This document shows positions 1-9,815 of a stretch of DNA of 41,824 nt, in pieces (the stretch's first letter is position 1; every line of letters starts with the position of its first letter). The stretch is from the NCBI RefSeq assembly GCF_900105455.1, contig NZ_FNSF01000004.1:1-41824 (forward strand), in the 5' to 3' direction. Under the pieces are notes generated by a model. The model was not told where the DNA came from, ran no database searches, and saw only the letters and a program-made list of their open reading frames with translations. The position numbers and the translations under genes are program-made. Source of the stretch: Tenacibaculum sp. MAR_2009_124. Its GTDB lineage: Bacteria > Bacteroidota > Bacteroidia > Flavobacteriales > Flavobacteriaceae.

Positions 1-3000
1 GCAACAGATGCGGATGGCGATGGTATTTGTGATACGATAGATCCCGATCCAAATAATCCATGTAATCCAGATAGTGCAGATGAAGATGGTGATGGTTATT
101 GCGATGCAATAGATCCAAACCCAACAGATCCATGTATTCCAGATGCAACAGATGCCGATGGTGATGGTATTTGTGATACGATAGATCCTGATCCAAATAG
201 TCCATGTGATCCAAATGCATTAGACACCGATGGCGATGGCGTATGCGATACAGTAGATCCTGACCCAACAGATCCGTGTAGTCCAAATGGAGCAGATACC
301 GATGGTGATGGCGTATGTGATGCGATCGATCCAAATCCAACGGATCCATGTATACCAAATGGAACAGATGTAGATGGAGATGGTATTTGTGATACGGTAG
401 ATCCAGATATAACAGATCCATGTCCAATAGGAGCACCAGATGCGGATGGCGATGGTATTTGCGATGCCGTAGATCCCGATCCAGCAGATCCATGTGTTCC
501 AAATGGAACGGATAGTGATGGCGATGGTGTTTGTGATAGTGTTGATCCTGATCCAAATGATCCATGTAGCCCAGATAATACAGATGCAGATGGCGATGGC
601 GTATGTGATACTATAGATCCCGATCCAGCGGATCCATGTAACCCAAATAGTAGTGATGAAGATAATGATGGTGTTTGTGATACGGTAGATCCAGATCCAA
701 CAGACCCATGTAATCCAGATAGTGCAGATGCAGATGGCGATGGTATTTGTGATACAGTAGATCCCGATCCAGCGGATCCATGTAATCCAAATAGTAATGA
801 CGAGGATAATGATGGCGTTTGTGATACTGTTGATCCCGATCCAACGGATCCATGTGTACCAAACAATACAGATGCAGATGGCGATGGTATTTGTGATACG
901 GTAGACCCTGATCCAGCAGACCCATGTAATCCAAATAGTAATGATGAGGATAACGATGGTGTATGTGATACCGTAGATCCCGATCCAACAGATCCATGTA
1001 TACCAAATAACACAGATGCAGATGGCGATGGCGTTTGTGATACAGTAGACCCCGATCCAGCAGATCCATGTAATCCAAATAGTAATGATGAGGATGGTGA
1101 TGGTGTATGTGATACAGTCGATCCAGATGTAACAGATCCATGTAGCCCAGATAGCGCTGATGCAGATGGTGATGGAATCTGTGATACGATAGACCCCGAT
1201 CCAGCAGACCCATGTAATCCAAATAGTAATGATGAAGACGGTGATGGCGTTTGTGATACCATAGACCCAGCACCAAGTGATCCATGTATACCGGATAACA
1301 CGGATGCAGATGGCGATGGTGTATGTGATACGGTAGACCCCGATCCAACGGATCCATGTATACCTAATGCAACAGATATAGATAATGATGGCGTTTGTGA
1401 TACAATAGATCCCGATCCAACCGACCCATGTAATCCAAATGTAACGGATAGTGATGGTGATGGCGTATGTGATGTGATTGATCCAAATCCAGCAGATCCA
1501 TGTATCCCAAATCCATTTGCAATAGCCACAGGGGATTGTGATGGTGATGGAATAAGCAATGGTTCAGAATACGATGCAGACGGAGATGGAAACGGACCAG
1601 ACGACTCAGATGGAGATGGTATTCCAGATGTCTTAGATACTGATGATGATGGCGATGGAATTCCAACCAGCGAAGAGGTTGGTACTGATCCAACGAGTCC
1701 AACCGATACCGATGGAGATGGAACACCAGATTATTTAGATACCGATAGTGATAATGACGGAGTATCCGACCTTATAGAAGGCGGAGGCGATCCTAGTCTA
1801 GATGCTGATAATGACGGTGTGATTGATGATCAAACTGATACCGATGGTGATGGACTGGCAGATTCAGTAGATCCAGATAATGGAGGAACTTCATCAACAG
1901 GACCAGATAGTGACGGCGATGGACTTCCAGATTACCAAGACTTAGATAGTGATGGCGATGGTATCAATGATGTAGATGAAGCAGGAGGAACAGATACCGA
2001 CGGAGATGGTCAAATAGACACAGGAGACTTGGTAGATGGAAACAATCTACCAGACACTGATGGCGATGGAACCCCAGATGTTGAAGAGCCAAACAATCCA
2101 GATTTGCCAGGTAACTTAGATTTAGATGGCGATGGCGTAATTGATGATCAAACAGATAGTGACGGTGATGGTATTGCAGATTCAGTAGATGGCTTAGTTG
2201 GCTTTGGAGATGCAGAACAAACCGATACAGATGGCGATGGTATTGCAGATATCCATGATTTAGATTCTGATAATGATGGAATCTTAGATAGCGTGGAGCA
2301 AGATGGTGATCCAAATAGAGATACCGATGGCGATGGTATTCCAGATCATTTAGATTTAGATAGTGATGGCGACGGAATCTTAGACATTGTAGAAAGTGGC
2401 CAAGATGCAGCGACACTTGATGCAGATGGAGATGGAATGTTAGATAGCACAGTAGATGCTGATAACGATGGTATTGTAGATACGGCTGATAATGATGATA
2501 ATGACATCAATGCAGGTGGAAGTACTACACCAACGGATAGTGACGGCGATGGAATGCCAGACTTCCAAGATACCGATAGTGATAATGACGGCGTATCCGA
2601 CCTTATAGAAGGCGGAGGCGATCCTAGTTTAGATACTGATAATGATGGTGTGATTGATGATCAAACCGATACCGATGGCGATGGACTGGCTGATTCAGTA
2701 GATCCAGATAATGGAGGAACTGCATCAACAGGATCAGATAGTGACGGCGATGGACTTCCAGATTATCAAGACTTAGATAGTGATGGCGATGGTATCAATG
2801 ATGTAGATGAAGCAGGAGGAACAGATACCGACGGAGATGGTCAAATAGACACAGGAGATTTGGTAGATGGAAACAATTTACCAGACACTGATGGAGATGG
2901 AACCTCAGATGTTGAAGAGCCAAACAATCCAGACTTGCCAGGTAACTTGGATTTAGATGGCGATGGCGTAATTGATGATCAAACAGATAGTGATGGTGAT

Positions 3001-6000
3001 GGTATTGCAGATTCAGTAGATGGTTTAGATGGTTTTGGAGATGCAGAGCAAACCGATACAGATGGCGATGGTATTGCAGATATTCATGATTTAGATTCTG
3101 ATAATGATGGAATCTTAGATAGCGTGGAGCAAGATGGTGATCCAAATAGAGATACCGATGGCGATGGTATTCCAGATCATTTAGATTTAGATAGTGATGG
3201 CGACGGAATCTTAGACATTGTAGAAAGTGGACAAGATGCAGCGACACTTGATGCCGATGGAGATGGAATGTTAGATAGCACAGTAGATGCTGATAACGAT
3301 GGTATTGTAGATACAGCTGATAATGATGATAATGACATCAATGCAGGCGGAAGTACTACACCAACGGATAGTGACGGCGATGGAATGCCAGACTTCCAAG
3401 ATACCGATAGTGACAATGACGGAGTATCCGATCTTATAGAAGGCGGAGGCGATCCTAGTCTAGATGCTGATAATGACGGTGTGATTGATGATCAGACCGA
3501 TACCGATGGCGATGGACTGGCAGACTCAGTAGATCCAGATAATGGAGGAACTGCATCAACAGGACCAGATACTGATGGAGATGGACTTCCAGATTACCAA
3601 GACTTAGATAGTGATGGCGATGGTATCAATGATGTAGATGAAGCAGGAGGAACAGATACGGACGGAGATGGTCAAATAGATACAGGAGATTTAGTAGATG
3701 GAAACAATCTACCAGACACAGATGGAGATGGAACTCCAGATGTAGAAGAACCAAACAATCCAGACTTGCCAGGTAACTTAGATTTAGATGGCGATGGCGT
3801 AATTGATGATCAAACAGATAGTGACGGTGATGGTATTGCAGATTCAGTAGATGGCTTAGTTGGCTTTGGAGATACAGAACAAACCGATACTGATGGCGAT
3901 GGTATTGCAGATATCCATGACTTAGATTCTGATAATGATGGAATCTTAGATAGCGTGGAGCAAGATGGCGATCCAAATAGAGATACCGATGGCGATGGTA
4001 TTCCAGATCATTTGGATTTAGATAGTGATGGCGATGGAATCTTAGACATTGTAGAAAGTGGCCAAGATGCAGCAACACTTGATGCCGATGGTGATGGAAT
4101 GTTAGATAGCACAGTAGATGCCGATAACGATGGTATTGTAGATACGGCTGATAATGATGATAATGACATCAATGCAGGCGGAAGTACTACGCCAACGGAT
4201 AGTGACGGCGATGGAATGCCAGACTTCCAAGATACCGATAGTGATAATGACGGAGTATCCGACCTTATAGAAGGCGGAGGCGATCCTAGTTTAGATACTG
4301 ATAATGATGGTGTGATTGATGATCAGACCGATACCGATGGCGATGGACTGGCTGATTCAGTAGATCCAGATAATGGAGGAACTGCATCAACAGGACCAGA
4401 TACCGATGGCGACGGACTTCCAGATTACCAAGACTTAGATAGTGATGGCGATGGTATCAATGATGTAGATGAAGCAGGAGGAACAGATACCGACGGAGAT
4501 GGTCAAATAGACACAGGAGATTTAGTAGATGGAAATAATCTGCCAGATGAAGATGGCGATGGAACTCCAGATGTAATAGAACCAAATAATGATGCCTTAC
4601 CAGGAAGTTTAGATGCCGATGGCGATGGCGTTATTGATGATCAAACGGATAGTGACGGTGATGGTATTGCAGATTCTGTTGATGGTTTAGAAGGTTTCGG
4701 AGATGCCTTGACTACCGATACCGATGGAGATGGTATCGAAGATTTATATGATCTAGATTCTGATAATGATGGAATCTTAGATAGTGTAGAACAAGCGGGA
4801 GATCCAAATAGAGATACCGATGGCGATGGTATTCCAGATCATTTAGATTTAGATAGTGATGGCGATGGTATTTCTGATCTAATAGAGAGTGGCCAAGATG
4901 CAGCGACACTTGATGCCGACGGCGATGGAGTACTTGATAGCACAATAGATGCCGATAACGATGGTATTGTAGATACAGCTGATAATGATGATAATGATGT
5001 AGCTGCAGGCGGAAGCACTGATCCAGTAGATACCGATGGCGATAGTAATCCAGATTTCCAAGATTTGGATAGTGATAATGATGGTATTTCGGATTTAGTA
5101 GAAAGCGGTTCAGATCCTAATTTAGATATTGATAATGATGGTAAAATAGATAGTACCACGGATAGTGACGGTGACGGTATGGTAGATTCAGTAGATCCAG
5201 ATGATGGAGGAAGTTCTCCTGATGTCACAGATACTGATGGCGATGGTACTCCAGATTATCAAGATTTAGATAGTGATAACGATGGTATTAGCGATCTTCA
5301 AGAAGGAGGAAGTGATACGTCATTAGATAGCGATGGTGATGGTATGATTGATGATGTTACCGATACCGATGGCGATGGTATGGTAGATTCAGTGGACCCA
5401 GATAATGGAGGCGATGTACCTGATACGCCAGATTTAGATGGTGATGGAACAGCAGATTACCAAGATATAGATGATGATGGCGATGGTATCTTAACCTTAG
5501 AAGAGGATGTTGATGGCGATGGAGATCCAAATAATGATGATACCGATGAAGATGGTATTCCAGATTATTTAGATACCGATGATGATGGTGATGGTATTGA
5601 TACGGTTGACGAAAATGCAGACAATAATGGCGATGGTACTCCTGATGATGCCTTAGATACCGATGAGGATGGAACCCCAGATTATTTAGATCCAGATACA
5701 TTGCCATGTTTAACTGTTTACAATGAGTTTACACCAAATGGAGATGGTCAGAATGATACGTTTGTCATTTCATGTATTGGAGAAGAGATGTATAAGAACA
5801 ACCGCTTAGAAGTTTATAACCGTTGGGGGAATCTAGTATATAGTAAAAATAGGTATGACAATAGCTGGACAGGAGAATCTAATGGACGTTTAAATGTTCA
5901 GGTAGATGAGCAGTTACCATCAGGAACTTATTATTATGTAATAGATTTAGGCAATGGTGCTAAACCAAGAACAGGTTGGATTTATATTAATAGAAACTAA
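1..6000 (+). CDS. Giant TSP3-repeat adhesin with T9SS type-B sorting domain (5' end outside window)
   Basis: The frame is open from base 1 to the TAA at 5998-6000, giving 1,999 visible residues; an internal Met at 1474 is not the start because the same repeat continues upstream in frame. The protein is a likely secreted, Ca2+-binding surface adhesin. In order it holds: 21 units of a 24-residue TSP3 repeat with two Cys each (1-1518); a short linker with [19 protein letters not shown]; four 277-residue blocks made of DxDGDG-type Ca2+ loops (1738-5061); a degenerate fifth block and irregular TSP3 loops (5062-5700); and a C-terminal domain with [24 protein letters not shown]-x-G and [10 protein letters not shown], the hallmarks of the gliding-motility-associated (CHU_C, type-B) sorting signal. 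Asp is extremely abundant and Lys/Arg are nearly absent before the last 100 residues. The neighbouring SprF-like and OmpA-like genes support export by the type IX system. Ligand unknown; the N-terminal part cannot be seen. Confidence 0.93.
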   Translation, partial: ATDADGDGICDTIDPDPNNPCNPDSADEDGDGYCDAIDPNPTDPCIPDATDADGDGICDTIDPDPNSPCDPNALDTDGDGVCDTVDPDPTDPCSPNGADTDGDGVCDAIDPNPTDPCIPNGTDVDGDGICDTVDPDITDPCPIGAPDADGDGICDAVDPDPADPCVPNGTDSDGDGVCDSVDPDPNDPCSPDNTDADGDGVCDTIDPDPADPCNPNSSDEDNDGVCDTVDPDPTDPCNPDSADADGDGICDTVDPDPADPCNPNSNDEDNDGVCDTVDPDPTDPCVPNNTDADGDGICDTVDPDPADPCNPNSNDEDNDGVCDTVDPDPTDPCIPNNTDADGDGVCDTVDPDPADPCNPNSNDEDGDGVCDTVDPDVTDPCSPDSADADGDGICDTIDPDPADPCNPNSNDEDGDGVCDTIDPAPSDPCIPDNTDADGDGVCDTVDPDPTDPCIPNATDIDNDGVCDTIDPDPTDPCNPNVTDSDGDGVCDVIDPNPADPCIPNPFAIATGDCDGDGISNGSEYDADGDGNGPDDSDGDGIPDVLDTDDDGDGIPTSEEVGTDPTSPTDTDGDGTPDYLDTDSDNDGVSDLIEGGGDPSLDADNDGVIDDQTDTDGDGLADSVDPDNGGTSSTGPDSDGDGLPDYQDLDSDGDGINDVDEAGGTDTDGDGQIDTGDLVDGNNLPDTDGDGTPDVEEPNNPDLPGNLDLDGDGVIDDQTDSDGDGIADSVDGLVGFGDAEQTDTDGDGIADIHDLDSDNDGILDSVEQDGDPNRDTDGDGIPDHLDLDSDGDGILDIVESGQDAATLDADGDGMLDSTVDADNDGIVDTADNDDNDINAGGSTTPTDSDGDGMPDFQDTDSDNDGVSDLIEGGGDPSLDTDNDGVIDDQTDTDGDGLADSVDPDNGGTASTGSDSDGDGLPDYQDLDSDGDGINDVDEAGGTDTDGDGQIDTGDLVDGNNLPDTDGDGTSDVEEPNNPDLPGNLDLDGDGVIDDQTDSDGDGIADSVDGLDGFGDAEQTDTDGDGIADIHDLDSDNDGILDSVEQDGDPNRDTDGDGIPDHLDLDSDGDGILDIVESGQDAATLDADGDGMLDSTVDADNDGIVDTADNDDNDINAGGSTTPTDSDGDGMPDFQDTDSDNDGVSDLIEGGGDPSLDADNDGVIDDQTDTDGDGLADSVDPDNGGTASTGPDTDGDGLPDYQDLDSDGDGINDVDEAGGTDTDGDGQIDTGDLVDGNNLPDTDGDGTPDVEEPNNPDLPGNLDLDGDGVIDDQTDSDGDGIADSVDGLVGFGDTEQTDTDGDGIADIHDLDSDNDGILDSVEQDGDPNRDTDGDGIPDHLDLDSDGDGILDIVESGQDAATLDADGDGMLDSTVDADNDGIVDTADNDDNDINAGGSTTPTDSDGDGMPDFQDTDSDNDGVSDLIEGGGDPSLDTDNDGVIDDQTDTDGDGLADSVDPDNGGTASTGPDTDGDGLPDYQDLDSDGDGINDVDEAGGTDTDGDGQIDTGDLVDGNNLPDEDGDGTPDVIEPNNDALPGSLDADGDGVIDDQTDSDGDGIADSVDGLEGFGDALTTDTDGDGIEDLYDLDSDNDGILDSVEQAGDPNRDTDGDGIPDHLDLDSDGDGISDLIESGQDAATLDADGDGVLDSTIDADNDGIVDTADNDDNDVAAGGSTDPVDTDGDSNPDFQDLDSDNDGISDLVESGSDPNLDIDNDGKIDSTTDSDGDGMVDSVDPDDGGSSPDVTDTDGDGTPDYQDLDSDNDGISDLQEGGSDTSLDSDGDGMIDDVTDTDGDGMVDSVDPDNGGDVPDTPDLDGDGTADYQDIDDDGDGILTLEEDVDGDGDPNNDDTDEDGIPDYLDTDDDGDGIDTVDENADNNGDGTPDDALDTDEDGTPDYLDPDTLPCLTVYNEFTPNGDGQNDTFVISCIGEEMYKNNRLEVYNRWGNLVYSKNRYDNSWTGESNGRLNVQVDEQLPSGTYYYVIDLGNGAKPRTGWIYINRN
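7..1518 (+). repeat. 21 tandem 72-bp units (24-residue Cys-containing TSP3 repeat)
   Basis: Unit starts fall at 7, 79, 151, 223 and so on to 1447, always 72 bp apart. Each unit encodes a pattern like [19 protein letters not shown] followed by xPxxx. Two Cys per unit (residues 8 and 19) and five to seven Asp suggest Ca2+ loops locked by disulfides, as in thrombospondin type-3 repeats. Synonymous differences (gatggc/gatggt, gatccc/gatcct) separate the copies. Confidence 0.95.
1738..5061 (+). repeat. Four tandem 831-bp blocks (277 residues each)
   Basis: The same text recurs at 1738, 2569, 3400 and 4231, exactly 831 bp apart, and a degenerate fifth copy begins at 5062. Each block opens with [18 protein letters not shown] and ends near [19 protein letters not shown]. 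Copies 1-3 are almost identical; the second half of copy 4 is more diverged (for example [19 protein letters not shown] instead of [19 protein letters not shown]). Every block is packed with DxDGDG Ca2+-binding loops and has no Cys. Confidence 0.95.
5704..5997 (+). other. T9SS type-B (CHU_C-like) C-terminal sorting domain
   Basis: The last 98 residues of the first adhesin form a domain unlike the repeats. Features visible are [14 protein letters not shown] near its start, [12 protein letters not shown] in the middle, a W-TGESNG turn, [13 protein letters not shown], and the end GWIYINRN. These are the conserved elements of the gliding-motility-associated C-terminal domain, which in known flavobacterial systems directs export through the type IX secretion system and needs a cognate SprF-like protein. 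Confidence 0.9.
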
Positions 6001-6360
6001 TCCCGTTTTGTATCAAAGAAAGATGTTTAAAAAAGAAATAAAAACAAATTATTAACTTATATGCTCAAAAGTGATTTTAGAAATGTTCGGTTTCTAGGGT
6101 GCTTTTGAGCTTAAGAGTATAGAAAAAGAAATAAAGGAAGGTAGTGAAAGAGTGCTCTATTAGACGAAGCAACAAGTTGTTTTATCGAAGGATATTTGGA
6201 TATTACCGCCTTTGATAAGAATTATACTAGGTAAAAAATTACTTTAGTCCATAAGGGAACTATCGATTTTAAAGAGAATTTTTAGGAATGAAGTATTGAA
6301 AAAGAGATGTTTAGTATGATGTTTAGACAACGATTAAGATAAGATCAAAAGTATAAAAAG
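6001..6360 (+). other. 360-bp intergenic region with one nested hairpin
   Basis: No convincing small gene is present. A nested inverted repeat lies at 6063-6110: outer arms GCTCAAAAG (6063-6071) and CTTTTGAGC (6102-6110), inner arms TAGAAA (6078-6083) and TTTCTA (6091-6096) with a 7-nt loop. No T-tract follows directly, so it is not a clear terminator. No Bacteroidota-type -33/-7 promoter could be placed with confidence. Confidence 0.6.
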
Positions 6361-7284
6361 ATGAATAAGATAGTACAGAATCTGTTAATACTAAGTTTAG
6401 TAATAAGTAGTATTACCCTTTACGGTCAACAAGATCCTCATTTTACACAGTACATGTTTAATACGATGAGTGTGAATCCTGCATATGTTGGATCTAAGGG
6501 GCATGGAGTAATTAATTTATTAGGTCGCGCACAATGGGTAGGAGTTGAAGGAGCACCTCAAACGCAAACCTTGAGTTATGATACACCAATAGGTTATAGT
6601 GGTGTTGGATTAGGAATTAATTTAGTAAATGATGTCATAGGACCATCACGAGAGACTTACTTAGATGCTAATGTATCTTATACGGTTCGTACTACCGATG
6701 AAGCTAATTTAGCCTTTGGGATGAAATTAGGAGGACGTTTTTTCAATATTGATTGGACTAAGGGAATCTATCGCGATAAAGATGATTTACAATTGGCCTC
6801 ACCGATTAATAGGTTTTTACCGACCATAGGAGCAGGAGTTTATTATTACACCAACAATTGGTATGTAGGATTGGCTGTACCCAATATTTTACGTACCGAG
6901 CATTATGATGATGTAAGTGGAGGCGGAAGTGTTGCAGTAGAACGTATGCACTACTTTTTTATAGCAGGATATGTATTTGATTTAAGTGAAAGTATAAAGT
7001 TTAAGCCAGCTTTACTAACTAAAGTTGTAAGTGGCGCACCATTATCCTTAGATGTTTCGGCAAACTTTTTATTTAATGAGAAGTTTCGAGCAGGAGTTGC
7101 TTGGCGTTGGGATGATTCTATTAGTGCTTTGTTAGGATTTCAGGTAAGTAGATCATTACAAATCGGCTATGCATATGATTTAACAACATCGAATTATAGC
7201 AATTACAATTCAGGGACACACGAGGTTTTATTACGATATGAAATGTTTAGACCTCAAACAGTGAAATCACCAAGATTTTTTTAA
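6361..7284 (+). CDS. PorP/SprF-family type IX secretion outer-membrane protein
   Basis: 307 residues, the usual length for this family. Residues 1-22 form a signal peptide ending LYGQ, followed by the family's signature start QQDPHFTQYMFNTMSVNPAY and then GAPQTQTLSYDTP. The rest alternates short amphipathic strands typical of an outer-membrane beta-barrel, ending in LRYEMF and SPRFF. SprF-like proteins are known to be needed for export of type-B-CTD cargo such as SprB; this gene lies 360 bp after just such a cargo gene and 30 bp before the OmpA-like gene, so it probably serves the adhesin upstream and perhaps the one downstream. The ATG at 6361 is chosen because it gives a complete signal peptide; the leader is A-rich with no strong Shine-Dalgarno sequence. 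The exact partner is an inference. Confidence 0.93.
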   Translation: MNKIVQNLLILSLVISSITLYGQQDPHFTQYMFNTMSVNPAYVGSKGHGVINLLGRAQWVGVEGAPQTQTLSYDTPIGYSGVGLGINLVNDVIGPSRETYLDANVSYTVRTTDEANLAFGMKLGGRFFNIDWTKGIYRDKDDLQLASPINRFLPTIGAGVYYYTNNWYVGLAVPNILRTEHYDDVSGGGSVAVERMHYFFIAGYVFDLSESIKFKPALLTKVVSGAPLSLDVSANFLFNEKFRAGVAWRWDDSISALLGFQVSRSLQIGYAYDLTTSNYSNYNSGTHEVLLRYEMFRPQTVKSPRFF

Positions 7285-7306
7285 TAGAAGATAAGGAAAC
7301 AAAAAC

Positions 7307-7312
7307 AGGAGA
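7307..7312 (+). promoter_or_regulatory. Shine-Dalgarno-like sequence of the OmpA-like gene
   Basis: AGGAGA ends two bases before the ATG at 7315. It supports this start and translation in one operon with the SprF-like gene, whose stop is 30 bp upstream. Confidence 0.55.
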
Positions 7313-7314
7313 AT

Positions 7315-9234
7315 ATGAAACGCATCATTGTTATACTGTTATTATTAGGAGTTTGTTTTACCAGTTATGGTCAACGTCGTTATGCGGCTGATCGTTACTT
7401 TAAAGAATTTGCCTATAGTAAATCAGCAGAGTTATACCAGCAGCTATATGATAAAGGAGATCAGTCTTACCAGGTTATCAGTAGGTTGGCAGACTCTTAT
7501 TATTTTACATCCACTTATACAAAGGCCGAAGATTCATATAAGAAACTTATGGAGCAGTATGAAGGAGTAGCTTCACCAGAACATTTCTTTCGATATGCTC
7601 AGGTATTAAAGAGTAATGGGAATGTACCAGAGTCAGACAAATGGCTACTTAAATTAAAGAGTTTAAAAGGAGATGATAGCAGGGTGTTGGCTTTAGAGGC
7701 CAATAAGCAATACTTTTCAGAATATACTAACAGACCCAAAACCTATGTAAATATTCATAATTTGGCAATCAACACAAAATATTCAGATTTTGGAAGTTTT
7801 GTTGATGGAGGCTACTTATATTTTTCATCAACCAGAGCAGATTCAGAGAATAAGAAATTATACAAATGGAATAATCAACCATATTTAAATATCTATAAAT
7901 CTGAAGAACAACGGTTACAAGAAGGAGGGAGTTTGGATGTAGGCGCTTCGGAAAAAATAGAATCGTTAAGTAGCAAGTTCCATGAATCGAATGCTATTAT
8001 TAGCAAGGATGGAACTACATTGTACTTTACTCGAGATAATGCTTCAGGAAATATAGAGAAGACAGCTAAATTAAAGATTTATCGAGCCAAAAAGCAATAT
8101 GATGATACTTGGGGAGCAATAGAAGAGTTACCTTTTAATAGTGATGATTATTCATCAGGTCACCCTTCATTGAGTGCTGATGAGGGAGCACTTTATTTTG
8201 TATCAGACATGCCTGGTGGTTATGGAGCAACGGATTTATACCAAGTATCGATATCAGAAGATGGAACTTTTGGAGAACCGGAGAATTTAGGAAAAACCAT
8301 TAATACAGAAGGAAGAGAGATGTTTCCATATATTGGATCGAACAATCGCTTATATTTTGCCTCTGATGGACATTTAGGATTAGGAGCTTTAGACATTTTT
8401 GAAAGTAAGTTGGAAGGATTAGGTTATGGAGAACCTGTAAATTTAGGAGCACCGATCAATGGTCCTTTAGATGATTTTAGTTTTATTATAGACAAAGACC
8501 GAAAGGCGGGCTATTTTTCATCGAATAGAGAAGGAGGAAAGGGAGATGATGATATTTATAGTTTTAGAATTTACCAATGTAAAGAGGCTATTAGCGGAGT
8601 TGTTAGTGAAAACAAAACAGGCACTCCAATCTCAGGAGTATCAGTACGATTAATCGATGATAAAGGAGAACCGATTTCGGAACAAATTACAAGTTCAGAT
8701 GGAGGATATAGCTTTACAGAAATAGATTGTGAGCGCAAGTATATTGTGGTAGCATCCAAACCTGAATATCTTCAGAATCAGTTAGAACAAACTACTTTAG
8801 ATATTGATAAGAAACAATTACAAGCAAACATTGCTTTAGAATCATTAATAGTGGAAGATCAAATCGTAATCAATCCCATATATTTTGATTTCAATTTAGA
8901 GAGTATAAGAGCAGATGCGGAATATGAATTAGAACATATTGTAAGTGTAATGAAATCCTATCCAGAAATGATCATTCGAATAGAATCACATACAGATAGC
9001 AGAGGAACTTCAGCATATAATAAAAGTTTATCACAAAGAAGAGCAAATTCAACAAGAGACTATATTGTATCAAGAGGAATTTCCTTAAATAGAATAGAAA
9101 GCGCTGTTGGCTATGGAGAACGTCAGTTATTAAACAACTGCGGGGAAGATTGCACAGAAGAAGAGCATGAACAAAACAGGCGATCTTACTTTTTTATAGT
9201 CAAGGGAGCTGATAACGTTAAATCGAGTAATTAA
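7315..9234 (+). CDS. TPR / PD40 / carboxypeptidase-regulatory / OmpA-family outer-membrane protein
   Basis: 639 residues. Residues 1-19 are a signal peptide (LLLLGVCFTSYG). About 20-135 is helical and TPR-like (YFKEFAYSKSAELYQQLYDKG). About 150-420 carries WD40/PD40-type strands (YLYFSSTRAD, TLYFTRDNASG, ALYFVSDMPGGYGATDLY, GYFSSNREGGKGDDDIY). About 425-500 is a carboxypeptidase-regulatory-like beta domain (ISGVVSENKTGTPISGVSV, DGGYSF). About 515-630 is an OmpA peptidoglycan-binding domain (NPIYFDFNLESIR, RIESHTDSRGTSAYN, LSQRRANSTRDYIV, GYGERQLLN, EQNRRSYFF). This architecture is recurrent beside PorP/SprF genes in Bacteroidota and is thought to anchor the surface machinery to the cell wall. 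It is probably co-transcribed with the gene before it and ended by the terminator at 9267. Confidence 0.93.
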   Translation: MKRIIVILLLLGVCFTSYGQRRYAADRYFKEFAYSKSAELYQQLYDKGDQSYQVISRLADSYYFTSTYTKAEDSYKKLMEQYEGVASPEHFFRYAQVLKSNGNVPESDKWLLKLKSLKGDDSRVLALEANKQYFSEYTNRPKTYVNIHNLAINTKYSDFGSFVDGGYLYFSSTRADSENKKLYKWNNQPYLNIYKSEEQRLQEGGSLDVGASEKIESLSSKFHESNAIISKDGTTLYFTRDNASGNIEKTAKLKIYRAKKQYDDTWGAIEELPFNSDDYSSGHPSLSADEGALYFVSDMPGGYGATDLYQVSISEDGTFGEPENLGKTINTEGREMFPYIGSNNRLYFASDGHLGLGALDIFESKLEGLGYGEPVNLGAPINGPLDDFSFIIDKDRKAGYFSSNREGGKGDDDIYSFRIYQCKEAISGVVSENKTGTPISGVSVRLIDDKGEPISEQITSSDGGYSFTEIDCERKYIVVASKPEYLQNQLEQTTLDIDKKQLQANIALESLIVEDQIVINPIYFDFNLESIRADAEYELEHIVSVMKSYPEMIIRIESHTDSRGTSAYNKSLSQRRANSTRDYIVSRGISLNRIESAVGYGERQLLNNCGEDCTEEEHEQNRRSYFFIVKGADNVKSSN

Positions 9235-9815
9235 TAGAACTCGTAATTAGTCTTATCTTAATTCGTAGAGTCATATTAGAAATAATATGGCTTTTTTGTT
9301 GCAATCTTTTGATTTATAGAGGAATATATTGTTTTTTAATTGTGAGGTTATATTGAAATTTACTATATTAGTGGTTATATAATTAAAGGTGAAATGAAAG
9401 AATCATATTATCCTTAATTAGTTAACCGAATACCTACTACATAATTTAAGATAAAACGATATCCCATACCCCAATGGGAGTGATTAATCAGGACAACTAT
9501 CAAATAATGAAACGTAAAAATTACCCCCAAAACTACGCAAATTATTCATCCATTTATCGACATTTATTCACTACGGAAACATAGATAAATACAAACATTT
9601 ATTTCTCAAATAACTAGAAGAACTAGAGATAGTCTATTGGCTTAATGTGGCCTTTTTTGAAGTGTTGTTTTTATGTTAAACTGTATGTATTCAGCAGTTT
9701 ATCGTTACATTTTGTTCTTTCAACTAAGAAAGCTACGATTTACCGCATTATTATCTAGTTTAATGAACTGGTAGTCCCTACCAAGAATGAAAAAATCATA
9801 ATTAAAAATTACAAT
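9235..9815 (+). other. 581-bp intergenic region upstream of the second giant gene
   Basis: Apart from the terminator, no gene is supported. A small hairpin TCCCAT / ATGGGA lies at 9462-9479 with a 6-nt loop. Two C-runs stand out in otherwise AT-rich DNA: TACCCC at 9467 and TACCCCCAAA at 9522; a third, TTCCCCCAAAA, falls just inside the next gene at 9825. A promoter for the giant gene must be in this region but no clear consensus was found. Confidence 0.6.
9267..9297 (+). terminator. Intrinsic terminator after the OmpA-like gene
   Basis: A 12-bp stem (9267-9278 with 9283-9294, including two G-T pairs) closes a GAAA tetraloop and runs into a six-T tract at 9292-9297. It starts 33 bp after the OmpA-like stop codon, so it should end the adhesin/SprF/OmpA transcript and separate it from the second giant gene. 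Confidence 0.8.

Noticed and set aside
7..1518. CRISPR-like regular direct repeats
   Set aside because: Repeats are contiguous and protein-coding with no unique spacers, and no cas genes are present.
96..1559. 487-codon open frame on the minus strand
   Set aside because: It is the antisense of the 72-bp array: the unit is a multiple of three and its reverse complement happens to lack stops, so openness in one unit repeats in all. The product is a low-complexity Ser/Gly/Pro string.
7367..7570. 67-codon + strand frame inside the OmpA-like gene
   Set aside because: It overlaps a strongly supported gene in another frame and shows no signal or domain.
9637..9659. Possible second terminator (GGC...GCC before a T-run)
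   Set aside because: Only three pairs can form in the stem.
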